Below, piece by piece: positions 53,159 through 64,000 of a stretch of 64,000 nucleotides of DNA (the stretch's first letter is position 1; each line of letters begins with the position of its first letter). A program made the position numbers and the translations under genes. The notes beneath the pieces were generated by a model. The model was not told where the DNA came from. It searched no databases and saw nothing but the letters and a program-made list of their open reading frames with translations. This DNA comes from Turnera subulata (lineage: Eukaryota > Streptophyta > Magnoliopsida > Malpighiales > Passifloraceae): contig JAKUCV010000205.1 of assembly GCA_028386065.3 (NCBI GenBank), positions 1 through 64,000 of the forward strand, read 5' to 3'.

Positions 53159-54307
53159 TGATTGATATTTGGGATGTCTATCTCTGTGTTCTATTTGGGA
53201 TGCCTATCTCGTGATTGATATTTGGGATGTCTATCCTTGGATTCTCTTTTAGGATATCTATCCCTGTTTGATTATTGGGATGTCTATCCCTGGATTCTCT
53301 TTTAGGATGTCTATCCCTGTTTGATTATTGGGATGTCTATCCCTGGGTTCTCTTTTGATCTGACACCCGGAATATGTTGATAACCTGGTACGACCCTAGC
53401 TTATTCCGTGACAGAGCCAGTGGAAGTAAAATTGATTCAGTATAGATGACCTTTAGCCTTGGCTCAGTCTTGATTCGATTGATGAGAGAGTCAGAGAGAA
53501 AAATAAAATGAGATGTGGTAACACCACTCATGAGGATTGGATTTTGGTACGTCCAGGCGGTAGTTTGGGTCCGTAACGACCTTGTGATTTGATTTGGCCC
53601 GTAACGGCCTTGGACCCGTAACGGTCCTGTGTTGTTCTTTTTACCGCGGCATGGCCAACATTTGATTCGGGGATTCTATTGGAGGAAATTGGTTGGAATA
53701 ACTTGGAAATTTAGTATCATGAGGTTTCATGGTATGTCTCAGTCATGTGGAGTTGTGGAGTCTCATCGTTGATGTTGAGGTTATTCGTGATGTTATGATT
53801 TGAGTAATGATGTTTCTGCATGAAGGATATAGTATTATATTGTACTTGTGGCCGTTCTTTCGCTGCTTTCGTAAATTATCTTTTAGCCTGATGTTGGTAT
53901 TATATTCCTAATAGTTACTTCTTCTATCCTGATGTTATTTGATGTACTGCTTGTTGATATTATGGTTGCTTGTATACTTCGGTTTATTAGTTTATCGGTG
54001 AGACAGTGGTTGGTCTCACCCTTCACATAGTTCTTGCAGGTTAGATCAGGATTGCATTCCGGCGGCTACAGTGTACCCTCGAGCAGGACTCGGATCCATT
54101 AGTTGCATCGGGTTTTGCATATGTTGACACTGAGTTTATAAATGCTTCCGTTGTGCTATTACTATTGAGATTCCCGAGGTCGGGAGATATGTTATTATCA
54201 TTGAGCCATTGGGCCAGTTTTCTGTTGAATCTACTGTTTGTGCCACGTGTCGGCACAATTGTATGGTAATTCCTATTTGTTGGGTAAATTTGGGTCGGGG
54301 TGTTTCA
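53159..54307 (+). repeat. Partial 5' LTR of the second LARD-family element
   Basis: Contains tandem units of ttgggatgtctatccctg type (about 53165-53345), followed by sequence reverse-complementary to the start of the LTRs at 12972 and 18333, including ccacgtgtcggcac and cggatccattag. More than half of the LTR is missing at its left. Confidence 0.8.
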
Positions 54308-54422
54308 TTTTGGTAGCGGAGTGGGCGGTAGGTCCTTGGGTGTTTATTATGCCTGTTTGTTGTGCATAACTCGCTCCACATTATTATCATAATTGCATGC
54401 ATACTCATATGGTAAGTGCATA

Positions 54423-54497
54423 ATGGATCTAGTCGAGGGACACCAGCTTGCTGCAGAACATTCACATGTGAGTATTCTTTCTCATAAATACATTTGA
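54423..54497 (+). pseudogene. Gag-start-like 24-codon stub of the second LARD-family element
   Basis: It opens MDLVEG, ends SHKYI and closes with TGA. Twenty-two of 24 residues match the stub at 18144-18218, although the stop codon differs. No further coding sequence follows. Confidence 0.4.
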
Positions 54498-55238
54498 ACG
54501 ACAAGTTATCCGTATTTCAGTACTTTACAATACTGTTGTTTTGGTTGATCCAAAGTTTTGGAAAAAATAAGTTTTTAAATGATGAGTTTGATAAAATGAC
54601 ATTTACAGCTTAGGCTGTGGGATAAATATTTTTATATGATGAAACCATTGTTTTTGGAAAGTTTATGATTTTGATAATGAAACGTCTTTAAAGATTCTAC
54701 CTTGTTATATCCGCGTATCGGAAGTTTCGACAGAACAAGTAAGATTTGATTTTGGGTTTTGGTTGTTATATCTTTTAGTGATGATATGATATTATATGAC
54801 CTTAAGGTTGTGAAAAAAAAAGATGATTTTTGGGTACTGCTTTGTTTATGACGTGATAACTTGAGTTGAGGAATGGATAAATATTCTTGGAAAGTTCTAT
54901 GATTTTGGAGGTGATTCAATTTTCTTTTTAAGAAATGGGTTGATGATTTGATGATTTTGTGAAAGTAATTTAAAAGCTATACTTGAAGTAATGATCTTTG
55001 CTAATTTTGGTGGAATTAGAAGGAAAAAAAATTATTATTTGATGGATGATTATGTTAGAAATAAATTTTGAGGTAACGACCGACATGGTTCGGGAGATAA
55101 AATCCAAAAATTTATTTGGAAAATTTAATTGTGATTCATGGGTGATAATTTTGAGTTCACAGATTTGATGAATTGTGGAAGGATTGATGATCATGATAAC
55201 TATATATATCGGTTTCTGGGATTGGTGGATTACGGTAT

Positions 55239-55258
55239 GAATTTCGGGGATGAAATTC
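55239..55258 (+). other. Conserved hairpin beside the polypurine tract (second LARD copy)
   Basis: GAATTTCG, loop GGGA, TGAAATTC. One base pair of the 8-bp stem has become G-T, which still pairs in RNA. The purine tract TTAAGGAAGGTAGAA follows directly before the LTR at 55276. Confidence 0.55.
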
Positions 55259-55275
55259 CTTTAAGGAAGGTAGAA

Positions 55276-56901
55276 TGTAACGACCCGGGTAAAATTTTTG
55301 TGATTTTTTTTTACCAAGTTGTTTTGCCTTTTACGATGGTTAATAAATTTTTATCACGGTTAATCAATAATTTTACCAATCCGAGTCTATTTTCATTATT
55401 TTTACTATTATTTTTACTATTCTCAAAAATTATTATTATTGTTATTATTGTTATCATTATTATTATTTTCCTAATCAACATTAGTAGTAATATTATTATT
55501 ATTTTGCTATGATATTTATGTTGCATTAATTTACCAATTATATTTTGAAAAGAAAAATTCATGTTTGGAGTTTATTTTAAATTTTTAAAGAATCGGAATA
55601 TATTTAATTATGCATATGATTTACAAAGGTTAAGTCAAAACACAAGGTTCTGTGTGGTTTTGACTGATACGACGTAGTTTTGGCGAAGCCAAAACATAAA
55701 ACACACAACACCTTGTCAAACCTTACGTTTTGACAAGGCTTTTGGGAGTGTTGACTGGACAGCACTGTAGACGTCTAAACGACGTCGTTTCATTGTCGGC
55801 AGGGCAAAATTATTGCTCGACAACCATCCTTTTCTCCTTTCTTTTCTCCTCTTTTTTTCCTCCTTTTTCCTCCTGACTTTCCCCTCACCTTCCCCGTCTC
55901 CTTCCTCCCCTCTTTCCCTCTTTCTTCCCCTTTCTTCCTGACACCACGCACCCTAATAGTCTCTTTCTCACTCTCATAATTTTCTCAGCTTCTCCCTCAA
56001 TCAGTCACACACATCATTTCTTCTCGTGAATCATCTGCTTCCTTCCTCCTCTCTTTTCTTTTTCTTTTCTTTTCTTCCTCCTTCACCAAACCCGATACCA
56101 CCACCCTTGTCCACCATTGCCGCCGCCAACCACCTCACGCCACACCACTGCTCCTTTCTTTTCTCTTCTCTTCACCCGTTCGCAGCCACCTCCTCATTAG
56201 CCTCTGCCCATGTTCCAATCGAAAGAACTGAGCCCGAGCTGCCACCGCGCAAGGGAGGTCTGATTCCTCCTCCTCAAATCTGCCGTCGCTGCACCCTCTT
56301 CCTCTCCTCGATTTCTGTCGCGCCACTCTCACCTTCGATCCGTCATGACCGTCGCCGTCCCGTGGTAGTGTGGGTAAGACGCGTCACAGATCCATTTTCC
56401 TCTTCCTACCTTTCTTTTCCTTTCTCTTCTTCCTGACCCGATTCGAGACAGTTTGGACTAATCGGGTCTCGTCTTTGTTGTTGTTCTCTGTTTGTGGCTC
56501 TGAATTGTTGAATCGGGTGTGGGTTGCTGTGATGTCTCCGGTTGAGTTGTTGTGGCTGTGGGTTGGGGTATTTTGGACGGTGGATGTGGCTGTGTGGTGG
56601 AACACCAGACACCGAAGTGTTGCCGTGGAGATGGTGTGTCTGTTGATGGCCAGATTGATGTCCTGGTGGTGTGGTTTTGACGTTTTGCTGGGCGAGGAAG
56701 AATAGCAAGGGACCTTGAGGACTGCCGTGAACAGTGTTGCCGGAATCCGGCGAGTTTCCGATGTACATGGAATTTTCCGGCGAGCCCGGAAACGGATTTT
56801 GGGTAAAACCCGAGCCTTTGGATCATATGCATTAACGGACCCGGGCTTTTAAAACGGCCTTAATTAAACGGATGACTTAATTTAATAAAGTAAACTTTAA
56901 C
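55276..56901 (+). repeat. 3' LTR of the second LARD-family element (first 1.6 kb)
   Basis: Starts TGTAACGACCCGGGTAAAA, includes the palindrome AAACGACGTCGTTT at 55777-55790 and a pyrimidine-rich block from about 55825. Cut at 56901 by the chromovirus. Confidence 0.8.
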
Positions 56902-59670
56902 TGAAGCGCCTCGACCCGTATTTACCGTAACACAGTAAACACGTGCCGAAACTATTCATATTGATAGGGAATACAGTACAACAACCCGTATGTACAACTA
57001 AAAAAAACAAATACAACAACCATCACCCAACACGGGGACCATTATTCAGCAGCTCACAGCTCACAATATATAACAACAGCAGAGAAAAAAGCAAGCAACA
57101 GAGGCAGAGTGACAAACAGCCTCAAAGTCATATGAACAAGCTAACACAGCACCGGAAATATAATACAACATCATATGCAATAGAACAGCAGCGGAAGACT
57201 TTATGCACATGCAGCGGAGGTATGGATCCAGAGTCAAGTGGAGAAGAAAGCAGCAGCCATCGAACGTCGTACCTGAACTACGAAACAACTTAACTTACGG
57301 GATGAAACCCCGCAGGCAAGGGGTGAGTCCGAAGTGCTCACCGACGAAGGATAAACAGTGATATGCAGGCAACCGTAATACTCAAAAGAAATCACAGGCA
57401 AGTAATAACATATCTCAAACAAGACTGAGCCAAGACCAAAACAATATTTAACATAATTTGCAATTTTATCTTCCGGGTCCCCGTCACTGGACAAGCTAGG
57501 GTCGTACCAGGTTATCAATTAATTCCGGATGCTAGGCCAAAAAACCATACCATATCTTACTATACCGGGACCACGTCCCAAAATCGGATATTTGGTATAT
57601 CCAAACCACTGGGTATTCGGTATACCACAACCACAGGCATCAACATGCCAACCGGATATTCGGTATATCCGAACCACTGGGTATTCGGTATACCCCAACC
57701 ACAGGCAACAACATGCCAACCAAATCAACATTGGTTTGGTTCATTGGCTGGTATAGTAGGGTTTTAATTAAAAGTTTGGTAGCCCAGCATGGTGATGAAA
57801 GGTGTACTGTTAATGAGGTAGTTGAGTTAGTAAAGGTTAAAGGTTAAAGGTCAAGGGTAAAGAGTTAAAAGGTGTCAGTTATCAAGTTGTAGTTAGAGTC
57901 GTATTATAGGTCTCTTTGTTATAGTGTACCCAATGGCAACAATAATATTCACAGCAGTCAAACAGCCAACAATCAACAATTCAGCAGTTCAAACGAACAA
58001 CAAAGCACACAAAGTATTACAGGCAACATAACAAAGGTTATCTATCCTCACCTTAGCCGATTACTCAATTATGGAAATGTCCAGCAAATTTCAAGTCTGG
58101 TTCCTCAGCAAACTGTTCGTTACCAGCTCCTATATCAATCAAATAATATGCACGCATAAGATGATATGCAAATGCCATGCTAATACTGTGTACCGGAAAA
58201 ATAAATACTGACTCGTCTCGGTTACTCCCCCGGTTAATTTTCCATTATTATCATCATTCACCATTTATTTCAAGTGTCAAAATACCTTTCTATACTTAGA
58301 CTAATACCCGGATATTATTCTGGTATAATACTTTGATAATATTCTTTCCATAATTATTCAGTAAGTATGTACTTTCCAAAACATTATTTCTACAAGTTGT
58401 TATTATATATATTTTTTTCATATGTTATATATATCATGAAATATTTCTCAAAATTAATTTTCTTCTCCATATTTAATTTTTCTAGATTATATTTTCTTTC
58501 TTTTTTTAAAAAAAATTCCGGACTGGGCCCCAGAACCCAAGCCCAGGCTCAAGGCCCAAGCCAACAAGAACTCATCAGTCCAGGCCAGGCCCGCGCATAG
58601 GCCCAGGCGTGTCAGCCTAGACCACGAGCCCAAACAAACCCAGCCCAAAGGCGCGACCCGGATTACCAACCCTCGGGTCAACCCGACCCATATCGTGACC
58701 TATCCGGGTCGACACCACAATCCATCTCACCTCGGGCGACGGGACGACGCGTTCGTTGTGGAGCTAGACGGCGAGGCGATGGCACGACAGAGGCACGGCG
58801 AGGCAATGGCACGACAGAGGCACGGCGAGGCGGCAAGGGCACCTGCTGGCGGCGATGATGCGAGGGTGGCGTGAGGGGAGGAGACCGACGCGGCGGCGTC
58901 ATGAAGGAGGACAAGATGCGGGTCTTGCTCGGGTCGTCGGTGCACAGGCGGCGAGGAGGTGAGGCTTCTGTCGGTGTCGGCGGGTGACGAACGAGGGAGG
59001 AAAGAGAGGAGGGCGATGGTGGTGATGGCTCGGCGGTGGTTCGGCCGGGTGTGGTGGTGGTCGTGTGGTGTCGGTGGAGAAAAGAAAAGAGGAAGGAAAA
59101 GGGAAGAGGGTGATGACGTGGCAGTGGGTTGTGTGTTTCTTGTTTTTTTTTTTTTTTTTCTTTTCTTTGCAGGTTTCTTTGGTGAGTTGCAGGGGAAGTT
59201 TAGCAGAGAAGAGAAGATGGTGGTGAAGGCTGTGTGCATGGTAGCAGATGAGGTACACATTAAATAGGCAGGCAAAAGTCACTGGTATGTCACAAGTATA
59301 ACAGGTAGTTCACAGGCTGAATAGGAAAAAGGCGGGTGATAATTAAATCCTCAATTATGCAGTTACTATGCTGCATGTGAAGTGTGACCCGCCTGGACCA
59401 GAAAATATCCAATATACCCACTTATCCCTATTTCTGATCCGTTAACTCGAGGGTAAACCCGACTTTTCCGAAGATTTCTAGACCCGAAAAATCCTAACTT
59501 TGGTCCGTGAAATCCGCAGAAAAATCCCGAAAGTGGGACAAGGCTCGGTTTCGGAATCTGATGCTCGATTTACCATAATTTAATTTCCCAAGAATAAAAT
59601 CAATGGTAAATTACTGTAAATTAACTTAAATAGTCCCGGTAAAAATTTCATTTTTACCGGGGCTGTTACA
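56902..59670 (-). repeat. 3' LTR of the chromovirus, family C, 2,769 bp
   Basis: Runs from TGAAGCGCCTCGACCC to ACCGGGGCTGTTACA. It has two 68-bp tandem units where the related solo LTR has three. Between about 57725 and 57935 the sequence is unlike the solo LTR, before similarity resumes at cccaatgg.aacaataata. Confidence 0.87.
57586..57721. repeat. Two 68-bp tandem repeats within chromovirus LTR
   Basis: Units at 57586-57653 and 57654-57721 match the three units at 25586-25789 with a few substitutions. Confidence 0.87.
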
Positions 59671-59688
59671 GCCTACCCACCTTAAAAA

Positions 59689-59708
59689 GAATTTCGTCCT
59701 CGAAATTC
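59689..59708 (-). other. Conserved hairpin beside the polypurine tract (chromovirus)
   Basis: Stem GAATTTCG/CGAAATTC with a 4-base loop, as in both LARD elements. It overlaps the stop codon that ends the chromodomain frame (TGA at 59709-59707). Confidence 0.6.
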
Positions 59709-61389
59709 ACTCCGAAGCTGTGAATAAGTGCGAATACTGAGAACGCATATGCTCCTCGACTTCCCACGTAGACTTGTTCGCAGAGTGCTTATTCCACTTA
59801 ACCTTTACCATCGGAATAACTCAGTTCCTCAACTGTCTGACTTCCCGGGCAAGAATCTGCTCTGGCGACTTTGTATACGTAAGATCCTCTGCGACCTCAA
59901 CATCTGCTGCAGTAACCACATGGCTCGGATCTGATCTACACCTCCTCAACATGGAGACATGGAACACGTCATGAATCCGTGACAACTCCTCTGGTAGAGA
60001 CAATCTGTACGCCAAGGGTCCAACCCTTTCCACGATCTCATACGGCCCGATGTACCTGGGACTCAGCTTCCTTCTTTTCCCGATTCTGATTACACCCTTC
60101 CAAGGTGCAACTCGGAGGAAAACTCTTTCACCCACCTGGTACTCCATCTCACGACGATGCTTATCGGCATAACTCTTCTTTCGGTCCTGTGCTGCTCTCA
60201 TACTCTGCTTAACTGTCTGAATCTTGTCAACTGTCTGCTTAACCAAGTCTGAACCAACGATCAAACGAAGACCCTCTTCATCCCAACAAACTGAACTTCG
60301 GCATTTCCTTCCGTAGAGAGCTTCGAACGGTGGCATGCCAGTACTGGAATGATAACTGTTGTTGTAGGCAAACTCTGCTAAAGGCAAATACTGGTCCCAA
60401 CTCCCACTGAAGTTAAGAGCACAAGCCCTTAGCATATCTTCCAGTGTCTGAATAGTCCTTTCTGACTGTCCATCTGTCTGAGGATGAAACGCGGTACTGA
60501 AACTCAACTTCGTACCCAAAGCTGCTTGCAAACTCTTCCAAAATCGTGATGTGAACCTTGGATCTCTGTCCGAGACTATGGACTTAGGAATTCCATGTAG
60601 CCTCACAATCTCAGCAACATACTGCTTCGCCAACTTATCCAAGGTGTCTGTCTGTCGAATGAGAAGAAAATGGGCTGATTTTGTAAGTCGGTCAACGATA
60701 ACCCAAATAGCATCATGCTGACGTCGAGTCAACAGTAATCCGACCACAAAATCTATAGTAATCATCTCCCACTTCCATTCTGGTACTGTCAATGGTCTCA
60801 TCTTCCCAGCTGGAGCCTGATGCTCAGCTTTCACTTGCTGGCAGGTGATACACTTAGCAACATATTCGGCTACATCTTTCTTTATGCGTGGCCACCAGAA
60901 ATGACTCCTCAAATTCTGATACATCTTGGTGCTCCCGGGATGCATAGCATACGGCGTCATATGTCCCTCTTCCAGAATCTGACTGTGCAGGTCACCAACA
61001 CTGGGTACACATAGGCGCTTTCCCAGCATCAGTGCACTGTCCTCGGCTATGTGAAACTTATCTTCTATTCCACTGTGGACTGCTTCCTTCAGCTTGATCA
61101 GGTCGGGATCTCCATCTTGTAACTCCACAATCCAGCCTCTTAGGTTAGACTTGACTTCAATATGTGTCAACAAAGCTCCTGTCTCATCAACTGACAAGTC
61201 AACTTCCATCTTCCTTAACTCGATAAGAGATGATATCGAGTAGGTCGTGGAAGCATCTTTTGGTTGTCTCTGGCTCAAAGCATCAGCTACAACATTAGCT
61301 TTTCCAGGGTGGTACTCAATAGTACAATCATAATCATTCAGCAACTCAACCCAACGTCTTTGTCGCAGGTTAAGCTCCTTTTGAGTCAT
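59707..61389 (-). pseudogene. Chromovirus integrase and chromodomain
   Basis: Starts just after the RNase H end ([12 protein letters not shown]). The zinc-binding HHCC region shows [18 protein letters not shown] and CITCQQVK. The catalytic core shows TIDFV, VSDRD and QSERTIQ, carrying the D, D and E residues. A C-terminal GPY-like segment ([18 protein letters not shown]) leads to a chromodomain with SPEQIL and, after a TGA at 59823-59821, in-frame VKVKWNKH and STWEVEEHM. That stop splits the chromodomain, which normally guides integration toward chromatin marks. Confidence 0.9.
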
Positions 61390-62598
61390 GATTTACTTGA
61401 GACTCTTATGATCTGTGAAAATCCGGCATCTCTCTCCAAACAGGTAGTGTAGCCAAATCTTCAAAGCAAGAATCACTGTGGCCATCTCTAGATCATGTGT
61501 CGGATAATTCTTCTCATGCGGCCTCAACTGTCTCGAAGCATAGGCAATCACTCAGCCTTCTTGCATCAGAACTGCTCCCAAACCAAGACCTGAAGCATCG
61601 CAAAATAACACATACTCCACTCCTGGCTTAGGTACTGTCAAAACTGGCGCTGATGTCAACTTCTTCTTCAGTTCATCAAAACTCTTCTGGCAGGCATCAC
61701 TCCAAACAAATGCTTGGTCTTTCTTCAACAGCTTGGTCATAGGACTAGCTATCAAAGAAAAACCCTCGATGAACCTCCGGTAATATCCTGCAAGGCCAAG
61801 AAAACTTCTGACCTCTGATACCGTCTTGGGCGGCTCCCACTCTAGAACAGCTTTTACTTTGGCAAGATCAACCTTAATCCCATCCCTGGATACAACATGT
61901 CCAAGGAATGCAACCTCTTCAAGCCAGAACTCGCACTTGCTGAACTTGGCATACAACTCTTTCTCTCGCAACCTCTGCAGTACTACCCTCATGTGCTCTT
62001 CATGTTCTTCCCTGTTCTTGGAGTATATCAGAATATCGTCGACGAAGACTACCACGAACTTATCCAAGAACTCGTTCAGGACCAAATGCATCAAGCACAT
62101 GAAAACTGCAGGTGCGTTAGTCAAGCCAAAAGGAACCACTTTGAACTCAAAATGACCATACCGAGTGCGGAAGGCTGTCTTCGGTATGTCCTTCTCTGCA
62201 ATCTTGACTTGGTGATATCCAGACCAAAGATCAATCTTGGAAAACACGGTAGCTCCCTGTAACTGATCGAAAAGATCATCAATCCTAGGAAGCGGATACT
62301 TGCTCTTCACCGTCACTTTGTTCAACTGGCGGTAGTCCATACACATCCGTAAACTGCCATCCTTCTTCTTCACAAAGAGGACCGGTGATCCCCAAAGTGA
62401 TGTACTAGGTCTGATGAAACCCTTCTCAAGCAACTCATCCAACAGCTTCTTCAACTCATGAAGTTCTATCGGTGCCATCCGATATGGGGCCATCGAGATA
62501 GGTGTCACTCCTGGCATCAAATTGATGGTGTACTCAACTTCCCTGTCAGGTGGCAATCCTGGAAAATCCTCCGGAAACACATCTGGAAACTCTAACAA
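61390..62598 (-). pseudogene. Chromovirus reverse transcriptase and RNase H
   Basis: RT motifs visible: [63 protein letters not shown] and the active site [10 protein letters not shown] (about 62043-62015), followed by FLGHVVS and [10 protein letters not shown]. RNase H begins at [13 protein letters not shown], is stopped by TGA at 61554-61552, continues in frame with [19 protein letters not shown], and is stopped again by TAA at 61395-61393. A frameshift separates this frame from protease near 62600. Confidence 0.9.
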
Positions 62599-63463
62599 CT
62601 ATGATGTCTCCCAAAACTGGAGTCTGAACGTTTTCGCCCTTGACATGAGTCAACAAGGCATCTGGACCATGTGGCTTCATTCCAACATCCTGGTTAGCAG
62701 AGATACTACATGTAGTAGCAACTCTCCCAATACCTGTCAACAAAACCTGTTGTCCACCATCGGAAGTCAACAGCACTTCCTTGGTCCGACAGTTTACCAA
62801 AGCACTGTACCTCGACAACCAATCCATCCCTAGAATAATATCGAAACTTCCCATGTCCATCACAACCAACCGTGCAAGAAAGACCACATTATCGTACGAA
62901 AGAGAAACGTCTCTACACACATGGGTTAATCTGACCCCTATACCCGCAGGTAACCTAACCCTCATCGGACAAGTTAAATTTTCTTCCGTACAGTTATGTT
63001 GTGTTGCAAAACTTTACGCGACAAAAGAATGCGTAGCACCAGGATCAATCAAAGTATATGCAGTACTACCAAAGACTGTAAAAGTACCTGCTATGACATC
63101 GACATTCTCTGGATCCTCTTCAGCGGTGATAACAAAAGCTCTCGGCACAGCCGCACTCTGATTCATGGCTGACTGGGTCCTAGCAGGAACAGCTCCACGT
63201 CCTCGGCCTCGGCCAACTCCAGAACCACTAGGAACACTGGCAACTGAAGCGTGCACTGTCTGAGTAGGTGTTGTACCTCCAGATCTTCCCAACTTGGGAC
63301 AAGTATATCGGTAGTGCCCAACTTCGTTACACTCATAGCACCTCACCTGAGATAGAGGAAGTCTCGGGCGAGTATCCCCAGGTGAAGTCCCTCCAGACTG
63401 AGTCCAAGAACTGCCTCGGTTGTAGGTATTGTTGTTCCATCCACGTCCTTGACTCACTGGCAT
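62546..63463 (-). pseudogene. Chromovirus zinc knuckle and retroviral-type protease
   Basis: The zinc knuckle CYECNEVGHYRYTC lies at about 63340-63299. The protease active-site region DPGATHSF (about 63046) has Pro after the catalytic Asp, common in plant chromoviruses. A TAA at 63016-63014 follows HSFVA, after which the same frame continues through GSFDIILGMDWLSRY (protease second half). The two halves are thus separated by a stop. Confidence 0.85.
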
Positions 63464-63487
63464 AGAGCAGCTCTGTCCATACCCTAA

Positions 63488-64000
63488 TCAGTTAGCAGGT
63501 GTCTGGAACCTCTTGTTCTGTCCCCCAGAACTCTGTGTAGCTTGTCTCTTGCAGATCTCCTGTTGCTCTTTCTCATTATTCAGCCAAATAATCTCAGCTC
63601 TCAGGGTATCTGTCAGCATGTCCTGGTAAATCTCATAGACCTTGCATCCCATGACTGTTTGGATACCAGATCGAAGACCATCCCAGAAACGTTTACATCG
63701 GGCCTCCGGAGTAGCTACAAACTCACTGGCATAGATGGACAAGCGGTTGAACTTGATCTCATAATCATTGACCATCTGATCCGGTCCCTGTTGCAGTCCC
63801 AGAAACTCGCGTCTCAGCTGATCCTGGTATGCCTCAGAAACAAACTTCCTTCGGAACATCTCCATGAACTGGTTCCACGGCATAGTGATAGGTGTCGGTA
63901 AATCCCTGGTGGTAGACTCCCACCAATCAACGGCATCTCCTCGGAACATGGCAGCGGCGTATCTGGCCCACCTGTCATTCCTGCATGTCAGCCTCAGCAT
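63488..64000 (-). pseudogene. Chromovirus gag, partial
   Basis: Retrotransposon gag core: RYAAAMFRGDAVDWWEST, MFRRKFVSEAYQDQLRREFL, LQQGPDQMVNDYEIKFNRLS and CKRFWDGLR. It is open from the window end to a TGA at 63490-63488; the zinc-knuckle segment follows in the same frame. The N terminus lies outside the window. Confidence 0.85.

Larger units (their letters stand above)
53159..56901 (+). mobile_element. Second LARD-family element, opposite orientation, 5' truncated and interrupted
   Basis: Partial 5' LTR 53159-54307 (ending GGGGTGTTTCA), primer site TGGTAGCGGAGT at 54311-54322, non-coding interior 54308-55275, and 3' LTR from 55276 (TGTAACGACCCGGG) to 56901, where the chromovirus has inserted. 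The parts correspond to the reverse complement of the element at 12972-28138. The 5' LTR begins abruptly inside its tandem-repeat region next to the palindrome, so no target duplication survives there. The rest of its 3' LTR should lie beyond the window. Confidence 0.82.
56902..64000 (-). mobile_element. Chromodomain-bearing Ty3/gypsy retrotransposon, partial (runs off window)
   Basis: 3' LTR at 56902-59670, purine tract at about 59671-59685, then on the minus strand chromodomain, integrase, RNase H, RT, protease, zinc knuckle and gag up to the window end. Integrase after RT and a C-terminal chromodomain define chromoviruses (Tekay/Del-like group by inference). The LTR matches the solo LTR at 24982-27741. 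The 5 bp at its left flank are TTAAC, so TTAAC is predicted directly after its 5' LTR outside the window. Confidence 0.9.

Noticed and set aside
57828..57875. Telomere-like repeats aaaggttaaaggttaaaggtcaaggg
   Set aside because: The plant telomere unit is TTTAGGG/CCCTAAA; these words differ and are few. Taken as part of the unrelated LTR block.

Overview
The window is plant nuclear DNA, most probably from a eudicot. It holds intron-rich host genes with canonical GT/AG junctions (profilin, a YbeY-HAD fusion, a nuclear poly(A) polymerase, two LRR receptor kinases), Ty1/copia and Ty3/gypsy retrotransposons, LINE and SINE debris, and a hAT-type transposon with an 8-bp target duplication. The species cannot be named from the sequence alone.

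Layout. 1-300: RNase H scrap of a LINE. 2568-3734 (+): three-exon profilin gene. 4733-9196 (-): twelve-exon gene joining a YbeY-type endoribonuclease domain to a HAD phosphatase domain, tail-to-tail with profilin. 9.68-11.85 kb: a SINE-like insert, one end of a possible MITE, and a 5'-truncated LINE on the minus strand. 12329-34113: one non-autonomous hAT element of about 1.8 kb net, swollen to 21.8 kb by nested insertions. These are a LARD-like gypsy derivative (12972-28138; about 4.05-kb LTRs around a 1.3-kb non-coding interior), two solo LTRs of related families inside its right LTR (19861-22815 and 24982-27741), and a nearly intact but nonsense-mutated copia element (28425-33204). Each of these five insertions has a perfect target-site duplication, so the order of events can be read directly.

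34.1-51.2 kb is a gene-bearing block: a poly(A) polymerase gene (35325-39782, +; 817 aa) facing a HAESA-LIKE 3-type receptor kinase gene (40730-43806, -; 984 aa), then a decayed fragment of a second poly(A) polymerase (46262-46615) facing a second HSL3-type receptor kinase (46871-50047, -; 1025 aa). Matching order, orientation, intron position and flanking sequence indicate tandem duplication of a two-gene unit, followed by loss of one polymerase copy and shortening of one kinase tail.

51852-53130 is a large, nearly perfect palindrome. It abuts a second LARD-family element in the opposite orientation (53159-56901, 5' LTR truncated). Into that element's 3' LTR a chromodomain-bearing Ty3/gypsy element has inserted (56902 to beyond 64000, minus strand). 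Its LTR belongs to the same family as the solo LTR at 24982-27741, and its gag-protease-RT-RNase H-integrase-chromodomain frame is interrupted by stops and a frameshift. The host genes have basic cellular roles (actin dynamics, probable plastid rRNA processing, mRNA polyadenylation, peptide perception); only the duplicated polymerase/kinase pair is linked by history. All exon boundaries were assigned by hand from splice consensus, frame and family knowledge.
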